Shown piece after piece: positions 29,331 through 39,324 of a DNA stretch of 64,000 bases. The translations under genes and the position numbers were made by a program. This stretch comes from Trichococcus palustris (GTDB lineage Bacteria; Bacillota; Bacilli; Lactobacillales; Aerococcaceae). Below the pieces are notes generated by a model, which saw only the letters and a program-made list of their open reading frames with translations, made no database searches and was not told where the DNA came from. Position 1 is the stretch's first letter. Every line of letters begins with the position of its first letter. The stretch covers positions 1-64,000 of the forward strand of contig NZ_FOTD01000015.1 in NCBI RefSeq assembly GCF_900114465.1, read 5' to 3'.

Positions 29331-29424
29331 AGTATACCCTGCCCCGGCCGGATAGTCAAGCTTATTCCGCGAGAAATTTTCTTTTCCACCTTTTCGGCCA
29401 ACGGCAAGTTTTTCGAATGAAGGC

Positions 29425-29919
29425 TTATTTGCGGTAATGCCAGATGCCTGCCAGCTCTTCCGACGGCAACGCCGCGGCCAGTTCTGCAACGGTCTTCTCC
29501 AGTTTCGGTACGACCAGATCGGGAGCCAGTTCCTGCAGCGGCAACAGCACGAAGGTGCGTTCCTGCATGCGCGGATGCGGCACCGTCAGCCTCTCTTCGG
29601 CGATGACAGCATCACCGAAAAGGACGATGTCCGCGTCCAATGTCCTTGGGCCGAAACGGATGGTCCGGATACGGCCCAATTCGTTCTCCACACCTTGGCA
29701 GGCGTCCAATAAAGCCAAAGGAGATAAATCGGTCTCCGCTGCGAAAACCAGATTCAAGAAATCCGGTTGGTCCAGATAGCCGACCGGTTTTGATTCATAG
29801 AGGGAAGAGATCTGTTTTACCCGTAAAGCGGGCATATTTTGAAACATTTGGAGGGCCTTCTCCAAATGTTCCTTGCGCGGCTCCAAATTCGTGCCCAAGG
29901 CGATGTAAACGACTGTCAT
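29425..29919 (-). CDS. folK: HPPK, 6-hydroxymethyl-dihydropterin pyrophosphokinase
   Basis: A 164-residue enzyme transferring pyrophosphate from ATP to 6-hydroxymethyl-7,8-dihydropterin. It has the N-terminal ALGTNLEPR, the PVGYLDQPDFLN block and the signature FGPRTLDADIVLFG. The ATG abuts the folB stop codon, so translation is coupled. It is the last gene of the folate block. Confidence 0.95.
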   Translation of the reverse strand: MTVVYIALGTNLEPRKEHLEKALQMFQNMPALRVKQISSLYESKPVGYLDQPDFLNLVFAAETDLSPLALLDACQGVENELGRIRTIRFGPRTLDADIVLFGDAVIAEERLTVPHPRMQERTFVLLPLQELAPDLVVPKLEKTVAELAAALPSEELAGIWHYRK

Positions 29920-30288
29920 CTAGCCTATCTCCCTTTCACGGTAAATTTCCACCGCAACGGAATCATAATGCCCGACAATCGGCGGATCAGGTTTGATCAC
30001 TTTGACGCGGCAAGCTTGCAACGAATCGAATTTCTGAAGCAGGGCGATGGCGATATGTTCCGCCAACGCTTCGATCAGATTGAAGTTTTCCTCCTCCACG
30101 ACGGCCTTCACCGCTTTGTAAGCATGCCCGTAATGGATCGAATCCTCCATTTTGTCGCTGTAGCCCGCTGTTTTTGTGTCGGTGTACAGGATGACATCCA
30201 CGTTGAATCGTTGACCCAGTTTCTTTTCCTCCGGGTGTAATCCATGAAAAGCATAAAATTGCAGGTTATTCAAAAATATTTTATCCAA
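29920..30288 (-). CDS. folB: Dihydroneopterin aldolase
   Basis: A 122-residue aldolase converting dihydroneopterin to 6-hydroxymethyl-dihydropterin. The FYAFHGLHPEEKKLGQRF region with the conserved Glu and the catalytic lysine in KVIKPDPPI are present. It overlaps the end of folP by 8 bp and touches folK. Confidence 0.95.
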   Translation of the reverse strand: MDKIFLNNLQFYAFHGLHPEEKKLGQRFNVDVILYTDTKTAGYSDKMEDSIHYGHAYKAVKAVVEEENFNLIEALAEHIAIALLQKFDSLQACRVKVIKPDPPIVGHYDSVAVEIYREREIG

Positions 30289-31114
30289 TGGGACTATCTC
30301 CTTTTTTTAGCATGGCATCCATCATTTTGGCTACGTCAGCATTTGCCTTTACGTTATGGACACGGAATATGTGGGCGCCGTTCATGATTCCCAGAGCAGT
30401 GGTGGCCGCAGTCCCTTCATCGCGTTCTTTGAAGGGTGCATCCCCCAGCACCGTTCCGATAAATCGTTTGCGCGAAGTCGCCAACAATAACGGGTAACCC
30501 AAGTCGGCGAAACGGCGCAAGTGATGGATCACATTCAGATTGTCTTCAAACGTCTTCGCAAATCCGCACCCGGGATCCAGGATGATGTTGTGTCTGGGAA
30601 CCCCTGCCGCCAAAGCGATCCGCATGCTCTCCGAGAGATCTTGGATCATGTCCTCGATCAGGAAATTGTAATCCGCTGCTTCGCGGTTGTGCATGAGGAT
30701 GATCGGAACATCAAATTCGGCTGCGACAGCCGCAATCTCAGGGTCGTATTTGCAGCCCCAGATATCATTGATGATGTCGATCCCCGCTTCGCAGGCGGCA
30801 CGGGCCACCGCCGATTTATACGTATCGACGGAAAGCGGGACAGCCACTGCCGCTTTCACGGCTTTGATGACCGGCACAATGCGCGCGATTTCTTCTTCAT
30901 CGGAAATCTGGGTGTGTCCCGGACGGGTCGATTCCCCGCCGATATCGATGAAATCAGCCCCGTCACGCACCATCTCGATGGCATGGGCAACGGCCGCTTC
31001 GAGCGTATTCCATTCGCCGCCATCGGAAAAAGAATCCGGCGTAACGTTCAGTATGCCCATGATATAGCTGCGCTTTGACAAATCATAGGTTTTTGCTTTT
31101 GTCACAAGTTTCAA
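30281..31114 (-). CDS. folP: Dihydropteroate synthase
   Basis: A 277-residue TIM-barrel enzyme joining pABA with hydroxymethyl-dihydropterin pyrophosphate, the sulfonamide target. It has MGILNVTPDSFSDGG, DIGGESTRPGH, the IINDIWG loop and the C-terminal IFRVHNVK segment. It lies 30 bp after folE. Confidence 0.96.
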   Translation of the reverse strand: MKLVTKAKTYDLSKRSYIMGILNVTPDSFSDGGEWNTLEAAVAHAIEMVRDGADFIDIGGESTRPGHTQISDEEEIARIVPVIKAVKAAVAVPLSVDTYKSAVARAACEAGIDIINDIWGCKYDPEIAAVAAEFDVPIILMHNREAADYNFLIEDMIQDLSESMRIALAAGVPRHNIILDPGCGFAKTFEDNLNVIHHLRRFADLGYPLLLATSRKRFIGTVLGDAPFKERDEGTAATTALGIMNGAHIFRVHNVKANADVAKMMDAMLKKGDSPIG

Positions 31115-31144
31115 GGAAAAACCTCCTCCGTAGTTAAACTGCTC

Positions 31145-31702
31145 TTATAATTTGATTAATTCCAGCACTTCGCTTCTGGATTTGAATGATTGCTTGAATG
31201 CACCGCGGACCGCCGACGTCACCGTCTTGCTGCCCGGTTTCTTCACGCCGCGCATGGTCATGCACATGTGCTCGGCTTCCAGCACCACCATGACCCCCTG
31301 CGGATCCAAATGCTCCATCAGGATATCCGCCACCGTGGTCGTGATCCTTTCCTGGATCTGAGGCTTCTTGCTGACCTCATCCAGGATGCGGGCCAGTTTG
31401 CTCAAACCGATCACTTGTCCGTCTTTCGGCATGTAGGCGATATGCCCCACCCCGAAAAAGGGAACCAGATGATGTTCGCAAGTGGAGTAGAAAGGGATAT
31501 CTTTCACCAATACGATTTCATCGGTATCTTCATGGAAAACCACCTTCGCGTGTTCAGCGGGGTCCTTTTCGACACCGGAAAAAATCTCCGCATACATGCG
31601 TGCTACCCGTTTCGGTGTATCCTGCAATCCGGAACGATTCGGATCTTCCCCTATCGCTTCCAGTATTTGATAAACCGCAGACTCTATCTTTTCTAAATCC
31701 AT
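31145..31702 (-). CDS. folE: GTP cyclohydrolase I (FolE)
   Basis: A 185-residue zinc enzyme making dihydroneopterin triphosphate from GTP. The zinc and catalytic residues are in [13 protein letters not shown] and the second cysteine is in HMCMTMRG. It opens the folE-folP-folB-folK order, following the amidohydrolase by 20 bp. folC is not in the window. Confidence 0.96.
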   Translation of the reverse strand: MDLEKIESAVYQILEAIGEDPNRSGLQDTPKRVARMYAEIFSGVEKDPAEHAKVVFHEDTDEIVLVKDIPFYSTCEHHLVPFFGVGHIAYMPKDGQVIGLSKLARILDEVSKKPQIQERITTTVADILMEHLDPQGVMVVLEAEHMCMTMRGVKKPGSKTVTSAVRGAFKQSFKSRSEVLELIKL

Positions 31703-31722
31703 TCTATTTCCTCCTCAAGTGG

Positions 31723-32913
31723 CTATTTTGCTAGCAAGGCTGCGAGCGTGATGTCCCCCACCGCTTTTGCAGCAACCAGTAAAGATTTTTCATTTATGTC
31801 GAACTTAGGATGATGGTTGTCAAAGACCTCTGCCTGTTCCGGGCGTGCGCCCACATTCAGGAAAGCTCCCGGTATCTTCAACAGATATTGCCCGAAGTCT
31901 TCGGCTCCCGTATTGGCGGGAACGGCAACGACCGTATCCAGATAATCCCCGATCCCTTCTTTTTCCAGGACCGCGATGGCCTTGGCCGTTTGTTCCGGAT
32001 GATTATACAAAGGCGGATAGTCGGAATTATATTCGATGTCCACCTTCACGTCGTACATTTCCGCCAGGCCGCGGCCGATACGGTGGAAATGTTCTTCGAT
32101 GACTTTGCCGACCTCCAGATCCATGTAACGGGCATCGCCGCGCAGGATCAGGTTGTCTTTGATGACATTGCTGCTGCCGACGCCCTCAAAAGAACCGATC
32201 GTCACAACCGCCATATCGTACGGATTGATGCGGCGGGAGGCGATGGTCTGCAGATTCATGACGAAGCTGGAAGCTGCCACGATCACATCATTCGCTTTAT
32301 GCGGTGCCGAACCATGTCCGCCGGTTCCTTGGATGTGCACGTTGATGTCGCTGCAGCCGGCATAGGCATAACCGCTTGTATAGAAAATGGTGCCCGTTTC
32401 GTAATCCGGATAAAAATGGATGCCGTAGATTTCATCGACATCATCCAGCAGACCCGAATCCACGATGCTCTTCGCTCCGGCCGGGGCTTGCTCTTCCGCA
32501 TGTTGATGAACGATTTTAACGGTTCCGTCCCATTCATCCTTCAGTCGGATCAAGCAATCCGCCAAAACCAGCAGATAGGCTGTGTGCCCATCGTGCCCGC
32601 AGGCATGCATGACGCCCGGATTTTTGGATGCAAACGGCAATCCGGTTTGCTCCTCGATCTTCAAGGCATCAAAGTCGGCCCGCAATGCGATTGTTTTGCC
32701 GGGGTTCTTCCCTTTGATCGTCACGACGATGCCATAGCCGTTCCCGACATGCGTATGCACTTCCACCTCTTTGCCTTCATAAAACCGGGCAATAAAAGCG
32801 GACGTCTCTTTTTCCTGGAAAGATATTTCAGGATATTCGTGAAAATGACGGCGTAAGGAAATCATTTCTTCTTCACGCTCATTCAGCATGTTCATTAATT
32901 TATCTCTTAACAT
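31723..32913 (-). CDS. M20D family amidohydrolase
   Basis: A 396-residue metal-dependent amidohydrolase of the M20D group (hippurate, N-acetyl amino acid, IAA-amino acid or p-aminobenzoyl-glutamate hydrolases). Motifs are RADFDAL, MHACGHDGHTAYLL, HQHAEEQAPAGA and the late NVGARPE...HHPKFD. The dimerisation domain lies in the middle. It is the first gene of the folate operon, 20 bp before folE. Co-transcription makes a folate-related amide, such as p-aminobenzoyl-glutamate, a reasonable but unproven substrate. Confidence 0.85.
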   Translation of the reverse strand: MLRDKLMNMLNEREEEMISLRRHFHEYPEISFQEKETSAFIARFYEGKEVEVHTHVGNGYGIVVTIKGKNPGKTIALRADFDALKIEEQTGLPFASKNPGVMHACGHDGHTAYLLVLADCLIRLKDEWDGTVKIVHQHAEEQAPAGAKSIVDSGLLDDVDEIYGIHFYPDYETGTIFYTSGYAYAGCSDINVHIQGTGGHGSAPHKANDVIVAASSFVMNLQTIASRRINPYDMAVVTIGSFEGVGSSNVIKDNLILRGDARYMDLEVGKVIEEHFHRIGRGLAEMYDVKVDIEYNSDYPPLYNHPEQTAKAIAVLEKEGIGDYLDTVVAVPANTGAEDFGQYLLKIPGAFLNVGARPEQAEVFDNHHPKFDINEKSLLVAAKAVGDITLAALLAK

Positions 32914-32948
32914 AAAAACCCCTCATTCCCTATATAGTCATTTCAAGA

Positions 32949-33260
32949 AAAGCGGTCCAAGCCCGCCCTGCCTCGACAGAAATTTAAAGGACGCAACGCT
33001 CCTTGCAGTCGCCTTGTACTGGTAGTCTAAGGAATGAATTCCTAAGACTACCACGCAAATGAGCAAACCGCGCAATTGCTGAGAGACTTCCTGCGTCAGC
33101 AGGTTAGTCGAACAGTATGTCTTGGCTCATAGAGCCAAGAGGTTCCTTCATCTTTCGTTTCCGAGAGGCAGGCTTGGACCGCTAGACATCATGTTGTGGC
33201 GTGAAACTAATTAGGAATCTGTTAAACACCAACAGTGATGTGCTTCTTATATCAAAAAAA
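32949..33260 (+). ncRNA. Repeat family A, copy 1 (structured RNA candidate, long form without early module)
   Basis: The closing stem is AGCGGTCCAAGC (32951-32962) with GCTTGGACCGCT (33172-33183), 12 perfect pairs. It continues with CTGCCTC (32968-32974) and GAGGCAG (33165-33171). The central hairpin GGTAGTCT...AGACTACC is at 33021-33052 and CTTGGCTC/GAGCCAAG at about 33121-33139. The 3' tail is GCTAGACATCATG...TGGCGTG. The pairings are kept with different bases in other copies. It lies between the amidohydrolase gene and thrS, antisense to both. Confidence 0.72.
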
Positions 33261-33292
33261 TTATGCTTCCTAGCTATAAACAAAAAAAGCCC

Positions 33293-33314
33293 GGGACATA
33301 TAAAGCAATGTCCC
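33293..33314 (-). terminator. Terminator of thrS
   Basis: GGGACAT pairs with ATGTCCC. On the minus strand it is followed by CGGGCTTTTTTTG. It lies about 90 bp past the thrS stop, adjacent to repeat A copy 1. Confidence 0.75.
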
Positions 33315-33403
33315 AGACCTCTTTCGAGCAAACAGGATTCAGTCTACATTACCTGAAGGTTATTGTATCATGATTCGCCTGCGTAGATGTGGATTTGATA
33401 AGA

Positions 33404-35338
33404 TTATTTGAAGTTTTTGATTTCATCTTGCACAGACGCGAAGAACTCTTCAACGGTAACTGTGTTTGTTTCTTTGGATCCGTAGCGTCGGATGGTTACT
33501 GTGCCGTTTTCCAATTCTTGATCCCCGATAACTAATTGATACGGGATTTTTTGCGTTTGTGAAGCACGGATTTTGTAACCCATTTTTTCATTGCGGTCAT
33601 CAACGTCGATGCGCATGCCCAGCTGTTCCATTTTGTTTTTCAATTCGTAGGCTTTATCGGCATGCATATCCAAGTTTACGGGGATGATCGTTGCTTGAAC
33701 AGGGGCCAACCAAACCGGGAAAGCGCCTTTGTATTCTTCAATCAAGTAAGCCACGAAACGTTCCATCGTCGAAATGACTCCGCGGTGGATAACGACCGGA
33801 CGGTGGTTGTTTTCGCCGTCTTCCCCGACATAAGTCAGGTCAAAGCGTTCCGGCAACAGAAAGTCCAACTGGATGGTGGACATCGTTTCTTCGATACCCA
33901 AGGCAGTCTTGAATTGCACGTCCAGTTTAGGGCCGTAGAAAGCCGCTTCGCCGATGGCTTCAAAATATTCCAGACCGAATTCGTCCATCGCTTCTTTCAG
34001 CATCGCTTCAGCTTTGTTCCACATGTTGTCATCGTCATAGTATTTCACTTTGTCTTCAGGGTCGCGGTAGCTCAGACGGAAACGGTAATCCGTGATTTTG
34101 AAATCTTTATAGACATCCATGACCAATTGCAGGACGCGTTTGAATTCATCTTTGATCTGGTCCGGGCGCACAAAAACGTGGGCATCGTTCAACGTCATTT
34201 CGCGGACGCGTTGCAGGCCGGACAAGGCGCCGCTCTTTTCATAGCGGTGCATCATGCCCAATTCGGCAATGCGGATCGGCAATTCGCGGTAGCTGTGGAT
34301 ATCATTTTTGTAGACCATCATATGGTGCGGGCAGTTCATCGGGCGCAATACCAACATTTCGCCGTCGCCCATGTCCATCGGCGGGAACATATCATCATGG
34401 TAGTGATCCCAGTGACCGGATGTCTTGTACAGTTCCACATTCGCCATGATCGGCGTGTAGACGTGTTGATAACCCAAACTCACTTCTTTGTCGACGATAT
34501 AGCGTTCCAATGTGCGGCGGATGGTTGCGCCTTTCGGCAACCAGAACGGCAAGCCGGAACCGACTTCAGGGGCGATCATGAACAGATCCAATTCTTTCCC
34601 TAATTTGCGGTGGTCGCGTTCTTTCGCTTCTTCGCGCATTTTGATGAATTCAGCCAAGGCTTTTTTGTCGAAGAACGCAGTTCCGTAGACGCGTTGCATC
34701 ATTTTGTTGTTTGAATTCCCGCGCCAGTATGCGCCGGCAAGAGATAATAATTTGAAGACTTGGATTTTTCCGGTCGACGGCACGTGGATGCCGCGGCATA
34801 GGTCGGTGAAATCTTCTTGCGTGTAGACGGTGATGGTTTCGTTCTCCGGCAGAGCTGTGATCAACTCGACTTTGTAAGGATCGCTTGCGAACAAGGCCAA
34901 TGCTTCTTCACGGCTCACTTCGCGGCGGACGATCGGATAGTTCGCTTTGACGATGTTCATCATTTCAGCTTCGACTTTCGGAAGGTCCTCTTCGGAAAGC
35001 TGCACTTCCATGTCGGTGTCATAGTAGAAGCCTGATTCGATTGCCGGGCCCACACCGAAGTGGATGCCGGGGAACAGGCGCGTCAAGGCATGTGCCATCA
35101 AATGGGCAGTCGAATGGCGCAGGATATAAAGGGCATCTTCGTGATCCGGCGTTACGATTTCAAGGACACCGTCCATTTCCAATGGGCGGGTGAAGTCGAC
35201 CAACTCACCGTTGAATTTTCCGGCCAAGGCTTTCTTGGCCAGGCTGTTGCTGATGCTTTTTGCTACTTCTTCCACGGTTACGCCGGCAGCGAATGCTTTT
35301 ACGGCGCCATCAGGGAAAGTGATTTTGATTTCTGACAT
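33404..35338 (-). CDS. thrS: Threonyl-tRNA synthetase
   Basis: A 644-residue class II synthetase with an N-terminal TGS domain (1-62), the editing/SAD domain ([11 protein letters not shown] and [12 protein letters not shown]), the catalytic core ([20 protein letters not shown], motif 3 near the C-terminal side) and an anticodon-binding domain from about 535. GGAGGAATCAGC precedes the ATG. Expression is controlled by the T-box leader at 35410-35655. Confidence 0.98.
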   Translation of the reverse strand: MSEIKITFPDGAVKAFAAGVTVEEVAKSISNSLAKKALAGKFNGELVDFTRPLEMDGVLEIVTPDHEDALYILRHSTAHLMAHALTRLFPGIHFGVGPAIESGFYYDTDMEVQLSEEDLPKVEAEMMNIVKANYPIVRREVSREEALALFASDPYKVELITALPENETITVYTQEDFTDLCRGIHVPSTGKIQVFKLLSLAGAYWRGNSNNKMMQRVYGTAFFDKKALAEFIKMREEAKERDHRKLGKELDLFMIAPEVGSGLPFWLPKGATIRRTLERYIVDKEVSLGYQHVYTPIMANVELYKTSGHWDHYHDDMFPPMDMGDGEMLVLRPMNCPHHMMVYKNDIHSYRELPIRIAELGMMHRYEKSGALSGLQRVREMTLNDAHVFVRPDQIKDEFKRVLQLVMDVYKDFKITDYRFRLSYRDPEDKVKYYDDDNMWNKAEAMLKEAMDEFGLEYFEAIGEAAFYGPKLDVQFKTALGIEETMSTIQLDFLLPERFDLTYVGEDGENNHRPVVIHRGVISTMERFVAYLIEEYKGAFPVWLAPVQATIIPVNLDMHADKAYELKNKMEQLGMRIDVDDRNEKMGYKIRASQTQKIPYQLVIGDQELENGTVTIRRYGSKETNTVTVEEFFASVQDEIKNFK

Positions 35339-35409
35339 GCTGATTCCTCCAATTTTTTTATGTGGCTCCTCCGCTAGGGAGTGCCGCTGGGTTTTGACAA
35401 AAAAGATAC

Positions 35410-35655
35410 AAAAAAAAGCCCATTTCCAGCCTTAGCCGGAAATGGGACGTGTCTACGTGGTTCCACCCAAATTCAAGAGTGCTACAAAAACCCGTTAAGA
35501 TCCCTGTCTCATTCTCACTTGAACGCGATAACGAGCGTACCGTTTCCCCCTACTTCAAGTTCAGGGAATCTCTCGAAAGTGGTCAATAAATAAGTGATTG
35601 AGATGTCGCACCAACCCATCCCTCGCTAAAAATCAGTTTATTTAAAGGTATCTTT
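35410..35655 (-). promoter_or_regulatory. T-box leader of thrS
   Basis: On the minus strand a structured leader carries the T-box core GGGTGGAACCACG (plus 35456-35468). A terminator CCCATTTCC...GGAAATGGG (35419-35446) and a T run follow. Uncharged tRNA-Thr would stabilise the alternative antiterminator. The AGAGA-containing Stem I region lies around 35560-35580; I could not assign the specifier codon with certainty. The 35656-35739 stretch holds only promoter-like AT-rich sequence. Confidence 0.92.
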
Positions 35656-35739
35656 CTCATCGATTTTGCTATTCTTTCATCTGTATTCCATTTAAACACT
35701 AAAACGAATGGATTTCAAGCATTATTTCCGCTATCGCCC

Positions 35740-36669
35740 TTAACTTTCGAAACGGCGATTTTTCCCTTTGATCGCGACTTCCCTTGCCAGGAAACGGATG
35801 CGTTCCATCAATCGTTTCGCCTTGATCGGTTCGTCATCACCCCTGTTGCCCATGCGGAAATGCTCTTCGAGCTCATTCAGCGTGAAATTCGAACTGAAGA
35901 AGGTCGGCAAATCCTCCTGCATCCGGTATTGCAGGATTACACCCAACACTTCATCGCGGATCCAGGTTGAGTTCGCTTCCGCCCCGATATCATCCAGCAT
36001 CAGGACTTCCGTTTTTTTGACGGCATCGATTTTTTCATTCACCGTATTGCTTTGGATGGCCTGTTTCATTTCCATGGTGAAGGTCGGATAATGCATCAGT
36101 GTCGTCACATGGCCGGTCAACGCCAATTCATGCGCGATGGCTCCCAAGAGATAGGATTTCCCTACACCGAACGGCCCGACGAAATACAGCGCCTGGTGAT
36201 GCGCCTTCGGGTTCTCGTTGTACTGGTCTATGAAATTCAGCGATTCCAAAATCGCGGACATCCGTTCATTCGATTGGACAAAGTCTTTGAAGGTCGCATT
36301 CCGCACGTCTTTCGGCATGGACATGGAATGGATGCGGCTCCTCAATTCCTTCTCCTTCACTTTCGCCAAGGTTTCTGCAGTCGGTGTGTAAACAACATCG
36401 ATGTAGCCGGCGTTCAAGGCCAGATGCGGTTCATAGCCGGGATTCTGCGATTCCTTGCCCGCCTTTATTTTTTCCTTTTCCTGCACGTATTCGTACAGCT
36501 TCGAATAGCTTTTATCGACGATTTCCTGTGTCAGCTTGTCTTGATGTTCCTGAAAGAAATGCTGTACATCGCCGTCCTCCATGATCATGGCGATCATCGC
36601 TTTGTAGCGTTGGCTGATCTCAGGATTGTTCATATATTTACTGAAAGCTCTGCCGATGGGTTCCATCAT
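35740..36669 (-). CDS. dnaI: Primosomal helicase loader DnaI
   Basis: A 309-residue AAA+ protein that loads the replicative helicase DnaC. The N-terminal helicase-binding region (1-120) is followed by the ATPase with Walker A GPFGVGKSYLLG and Walker B VLMLDDIGAE, and a sensor-type arginine near the C-terminus. The start overlaps the dnaB stop by 4 bp (translational coupling). B. subtilis has the same dnaB-dnaI pair. Confidence 0.93.
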   Translation of the reverse strand: MMEPIGRAFSKYMNNPEISQRYKAMIAMIMEDGDVQHFFQEHQDKLTQEIVDKSYSKLYEYVQEKEKIKAGKESQNPGYEPHLALNAGYIDVVYTPTAETLAKVKEKELRSRIHSMSMPKDVRNATFKDFVQSNERMSAILESLNFIDQYNENPKAHHQALYFVGPFGVGKSYLLGAIAHELALTGHVTTLMHYPTFTMEMKQAIQSNTVNEKIDAVKKTEVLMLDDIGAEANSTWIRDEVLGVILQYRMQEDLPTFFSSNFTLNELEEHFRMGNRGDDEPIKAKRLMERIRFLAREVAIKGKNRRFES

Positions 36670-38099
36670 TCATCCCCTGCCTTTCCGCTACTTCTCAATT
36701 TCTTGATGCGTTCATTTATTTTCTTTTGCGCTTCCTCAGACAACGGCGTTTCCAAATGGATTTTGCTGTCCGCCTGAGCCCAATCCGGCAAAGTCTCTTT
36801 CTTACGGATGACCGGATTGCCGTAATTCTTCGCGATGGTGCGATTCGTTGCACGCTTTTCGGCCTTTGCTTTTATTTCACCGGCAAATTGCTTCGCCTTC
36901 GCCAACGCCTGCTCCGGCGTGTTGACTCCGGCCTGCAGCCAATCGCTCGCGATGGAATCCACGAAGTTCTTTGCCAAGTTAGGGCGATTCTGAATGACCA
37001 ATACATAGTGGACCAAAATATTCAAAACAGCCGGTGTGATGGCAGCCTGTTGCATCAAATCATTCAAAATCTGCTTCTCCCCGCTTGTGACGATGCCGCC
37101 TTTCTGTTTCTTGATGCTCTTCAGAAAGAAATGCGGCGGCAACTGTTCGCTGGCTTGGATCAAGGCAATCTCATTTTTTGAATAGTGGGACTGCTGCAGA
37201 TCTTTCACCCGCACATCGGCTTTACCGCGTGCATCTTCGATTGTTTCTGCCACCTTGTCCTTGACCTGCAGACGCGTCTGGAATTTTTGTTCGTACGCGG
37301 AAGAAACAATCTTTTGCAACGCCTGGCCATCCACCTTGCCCGTTTCGATATCGGCAGCCTGCAGGACAAATTGGGACATCTGCATTTCATCGCATCCATA
37401 CAGCGTATGCAGGACCGTGATGGTATGCTCCAATTCTTTCGTGATCGAATCTTGGCTGACGAATTGTTTGTTCAACAATTGATGAAAAAAAGTGAAATCG
37501 AACGTCCTGCCGTCAATAGCAGGCGCCGTCCGATTGTCGTTTTCAATCAAATCACCCGCACGCTGTTTCAGGCCGCTCCGTTCCGTAAATGAACGTTCCG
37601 AGAAGGAATAGACATCCAGGAAGGATTTGGTGATTTCCTCCGCCTTTCCTTTGTCCACCTTCTGGCTGCTGAAGCGTTCCTGCAGGGAAAGATATTTCCG
37701 TTCCCCTACCTTTTCGTACAGCAGCAGGCTCATCAAGTCATCATGGAAGAAATCAAAACTGGAAAGGGGCGATTGTACTTCATAGATGTACTGCTTCCCC
37801 GGTTCATGGAGCAGATAAGTCTTCAGCAGGCCGATGCCTTCCAGTCTCACCCGTGCCTGATAAAATTCAGGGATACCGATGTTCAATAAGGCCAGCAGTT
37901 CTGAATGAAGCAGGCCGGGGCTCCAATGTTTTTCAGGATCCACTTCCGTCAAGAGCGTCATATAGAGGCTATAGGCCGTGGAGCCAATGATCGGCTGATA
38001 CAAAAAGGTCACTATTTTACGATGAACATCAGAAACCAGGCTATTTTGGCGGACCACAAAGGGGTCTTTCGGGCTTAAACTTTGCCAAGGATAACTCAT
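36666..38099 (-). CDS. dnaB: Replication initiation and membrane attachment protein DnaB
   Basis: A 477-residue DnaB/DnaD family helicase co-loader (not the E. coli-type helicase). The N-terminal winged-helix region (about 1-120) and two DnaB_2 (DnaD-like) domains (roughly 180-420) are followed by a basic C-terminal tail. It helps load the helicase at oriC and at restart sites. It overlaps nrdR and dnaI by 4 bp each, so nrdR-dnaB-dnaI form one unit. Confidence 0.9.
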   Translation of the reverse strand: MSYPWQSLSPKDPFVVRQNSLVSDVHRKIVTFLYQPIIGSTAYSLYMTLLTEVDPEKHWSPGLLHSELLALLNIGIPEFYQARVRLEGIGLLKTYLLHEPGKQYIYEVQSPLSSFDFFHDDLMSLLLYEKVGERKYLSLQERFSSQKVDKGKAEEITKSFLDVYSFSERSFTERSGLKQRAGDLIENDNRTAPAIDGRTFDFTFFHQLLNKQFVSQDSITKELEHTITVLHTLYGCDEMQMSQFVLQAADIETGKVDGQALQKIVSSAYEQKFQTRLQVKDKVAETIEDARGKADVRVKDLQQSHYSKNEIALIQASEQLPPHFFLKSIKKQKGGIVTSGEKQILNDLMQQAAITPAVLNILVHYVLVIQNRPNLAKNFVDSIASDWLQAGVNTPEQALAKAKQFAGEIKAKAEKRATNRTIAKNYGNPVIRKKETLPDWAQADSKIHLETPLSEEAQKKINERIKKLRSSGKAGDE

Positions 38100-38620
38100 T
38101 CACCGTCTTCCTTTCCTTCGCTCGTTTGCTTCGGAAGTTCATCTGCTGGCGTCGCAGGCGGACGAGCCGTTTTCCGTTCCATGTTTTCCAATTCCTCCAG
38201 GAAGGTTTTCCGGTCCGAAAATTGACGGTATACGCTCGCAAAGCGAATGTAGGCCACATCATCGATTTTGGCGAGTTTATCCATGACATGCTCCCCGATT
38301 ACGATGCTGGAAACCTCATTTTCGCCGAGGGCACGAATCTCTGCTTCCACTTCATTTACGACATTCTCCAATTGCTCCAAAGCGATCGGCCTCTTCTCGC
38401 TGGATCTGATCAACCCGCGCAATAATTTCTCGCGGCTGAATTCTTCGCGGGTTCCATTTTTCTTGATGACAAGCAGCGGGGTCTGTTCGATTCTTTCGAA
38501 TGTGGTGAACCGGAAATGACATCTTTCGCATTCTCTTCTGCGGCGAATGGCCTTCCCCTCATCAGCTGGACGGCTGTCCACTACGCGAGAACCATGATAT
38601 TGACATTTCGGACATTGCAT
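38096..38620 (-). CDS. nrdR: Transcriptional repressor NrdR
   Basis: A 174-residue repressor of ribonucleotide reductase genes. It has an N-terminal zinc ribbon (C3-x2-C6 and C31-x2-C34 in CERCHFRF) and an ATP-cone (about 49-139) that senses dATP/ATP. The C-terminal tail is longer than the minimum of the family and low in complexity. It precedes dnaB as in B. subtilis. Confidence 0.95.
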   Translation of the reverse strand: MQCPKCQYHGSRVVDSRPADEGKAIRRRRECERCHFRFTTFERIEQTPLLVIKKNGTREEFSREKLLRGLIRSSEKRPIALEQLENVVNEVEAEIRALGENEVSSIVIGEHVMDKLAKIDDVAYIRFASVYRQFSDRKTFLEELENMERKTARPPATPADELPKQTSEGKEDGE

Positions 38621-38677
38621 CTGAGCTCCCCCTTTTCAAACGATTTTTATTATTCATTATAGCATAACCAAAGCCCA

Positions 38678-38709
38678 AAAGCCTTGAAAATATGGCTTTT
38701 GGGCTTTTT
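38678..38709 (-). terminator. Terminator-like hairpin between coaE and nrdR
   Basis: AAAGCCCAAAAGCC pairs with GGCTTTTGGGCTTT around a short AT-rich loop, followed on the plus side by TTTT. On the minus strand it lies just past coaE and ahead of nrdR, so it may separate the two transcripts. Confidence 0.65.
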
Positions 38710-38714
38710 TGAGA

Positions 38715-39314
38715 CTAGATAAATTTGTTTTCGATCAACCAATTTTGCAATTGTCGTTCGGTATCCTCCGGCGTCCCCGAATTGTCGATGACGAAATCTC
38801 CGCGTTTCTTTTTCTCTTCGATCGACAGTTGGCTCCTGATCCGTTGGCGGGCTTCCGTTTCCGTCAAATGGTCACGGGCCATCAACCGTTGCAATTGGAT
38901 TGCTTCCGGCACATAGACGACCATAACGCCATCGCACTCGGTTTGGTAACCCGCCTCGAACAACAGCGGGATATCCAGGACAATCAATGCGTGGCCTTCT
39001 GATGCCCGCTTTCCCATTTCTGAGTGGATCCACTCACGGATATGATTTTTCATCAAACGATCCAACAGGGTGCGTTTTTCTTTGTGCGCGAAGATGACTG
39101 ACCCTAACTTTTTCCTGTCGAGGGAACCATCCGCCAAGAGGAATTCCGCGCCGAAATGCGCCACGATATCGGCCAATCCCGGCGTACCGGGTTCAACCAC
39201 CGCTCGCGCCCCCAAATCGGCATCCACAACCGGAAATCCGGCAGCCGAGAAACTTTTTGAAACGCTGGATTTTCCGGTGGCGATGCTTCCCGTCAGGCCT
39301 AAAATATAACTCAT
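38715..39314 (-). CDS. coaE: Dephospho-CoA kinase
   Basis: A 199-residue P-loop kinase catalysing the last step of CoA synthesis. The Walker A is GLTGSIATGKSSV (6-18), with DADLGARAVVEPG and the LID-type RDHLTETEARQRI. It follows mutM by about 10 bp and ends near a 3' hairpin (AAAAGCC...GGCTTTT, 38678-38709). Confidence 0.94.
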   Translation of the reverse strand: MSYILGLTGSIATGKSSVSKSFSAAGFPVVDADLGARAVVEPGTPGLADIVAHFGAEFLLADGSLDRKKLGSVIFAHKEKRTLLDRLMKNHIREWIHSEMGKRASEGHALIVLDIPLLFEAGYQTECDGVMVVYVPEAIQLQRLMARDHLTETEARQRIRSQLSIEEKKKRGDFVIDNSGTPEDTERQLQNWLIENKFI

Positions 39315-39324
39315 GTGGCACTCA

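Noticed and set aside
31810-32856. A 348-codon open frame antisense to the M20D amidohydrolase gene
   Set aside because: It is the mirror of a well-supported gene, with composition typical of antisense frames and no recognisable domain.
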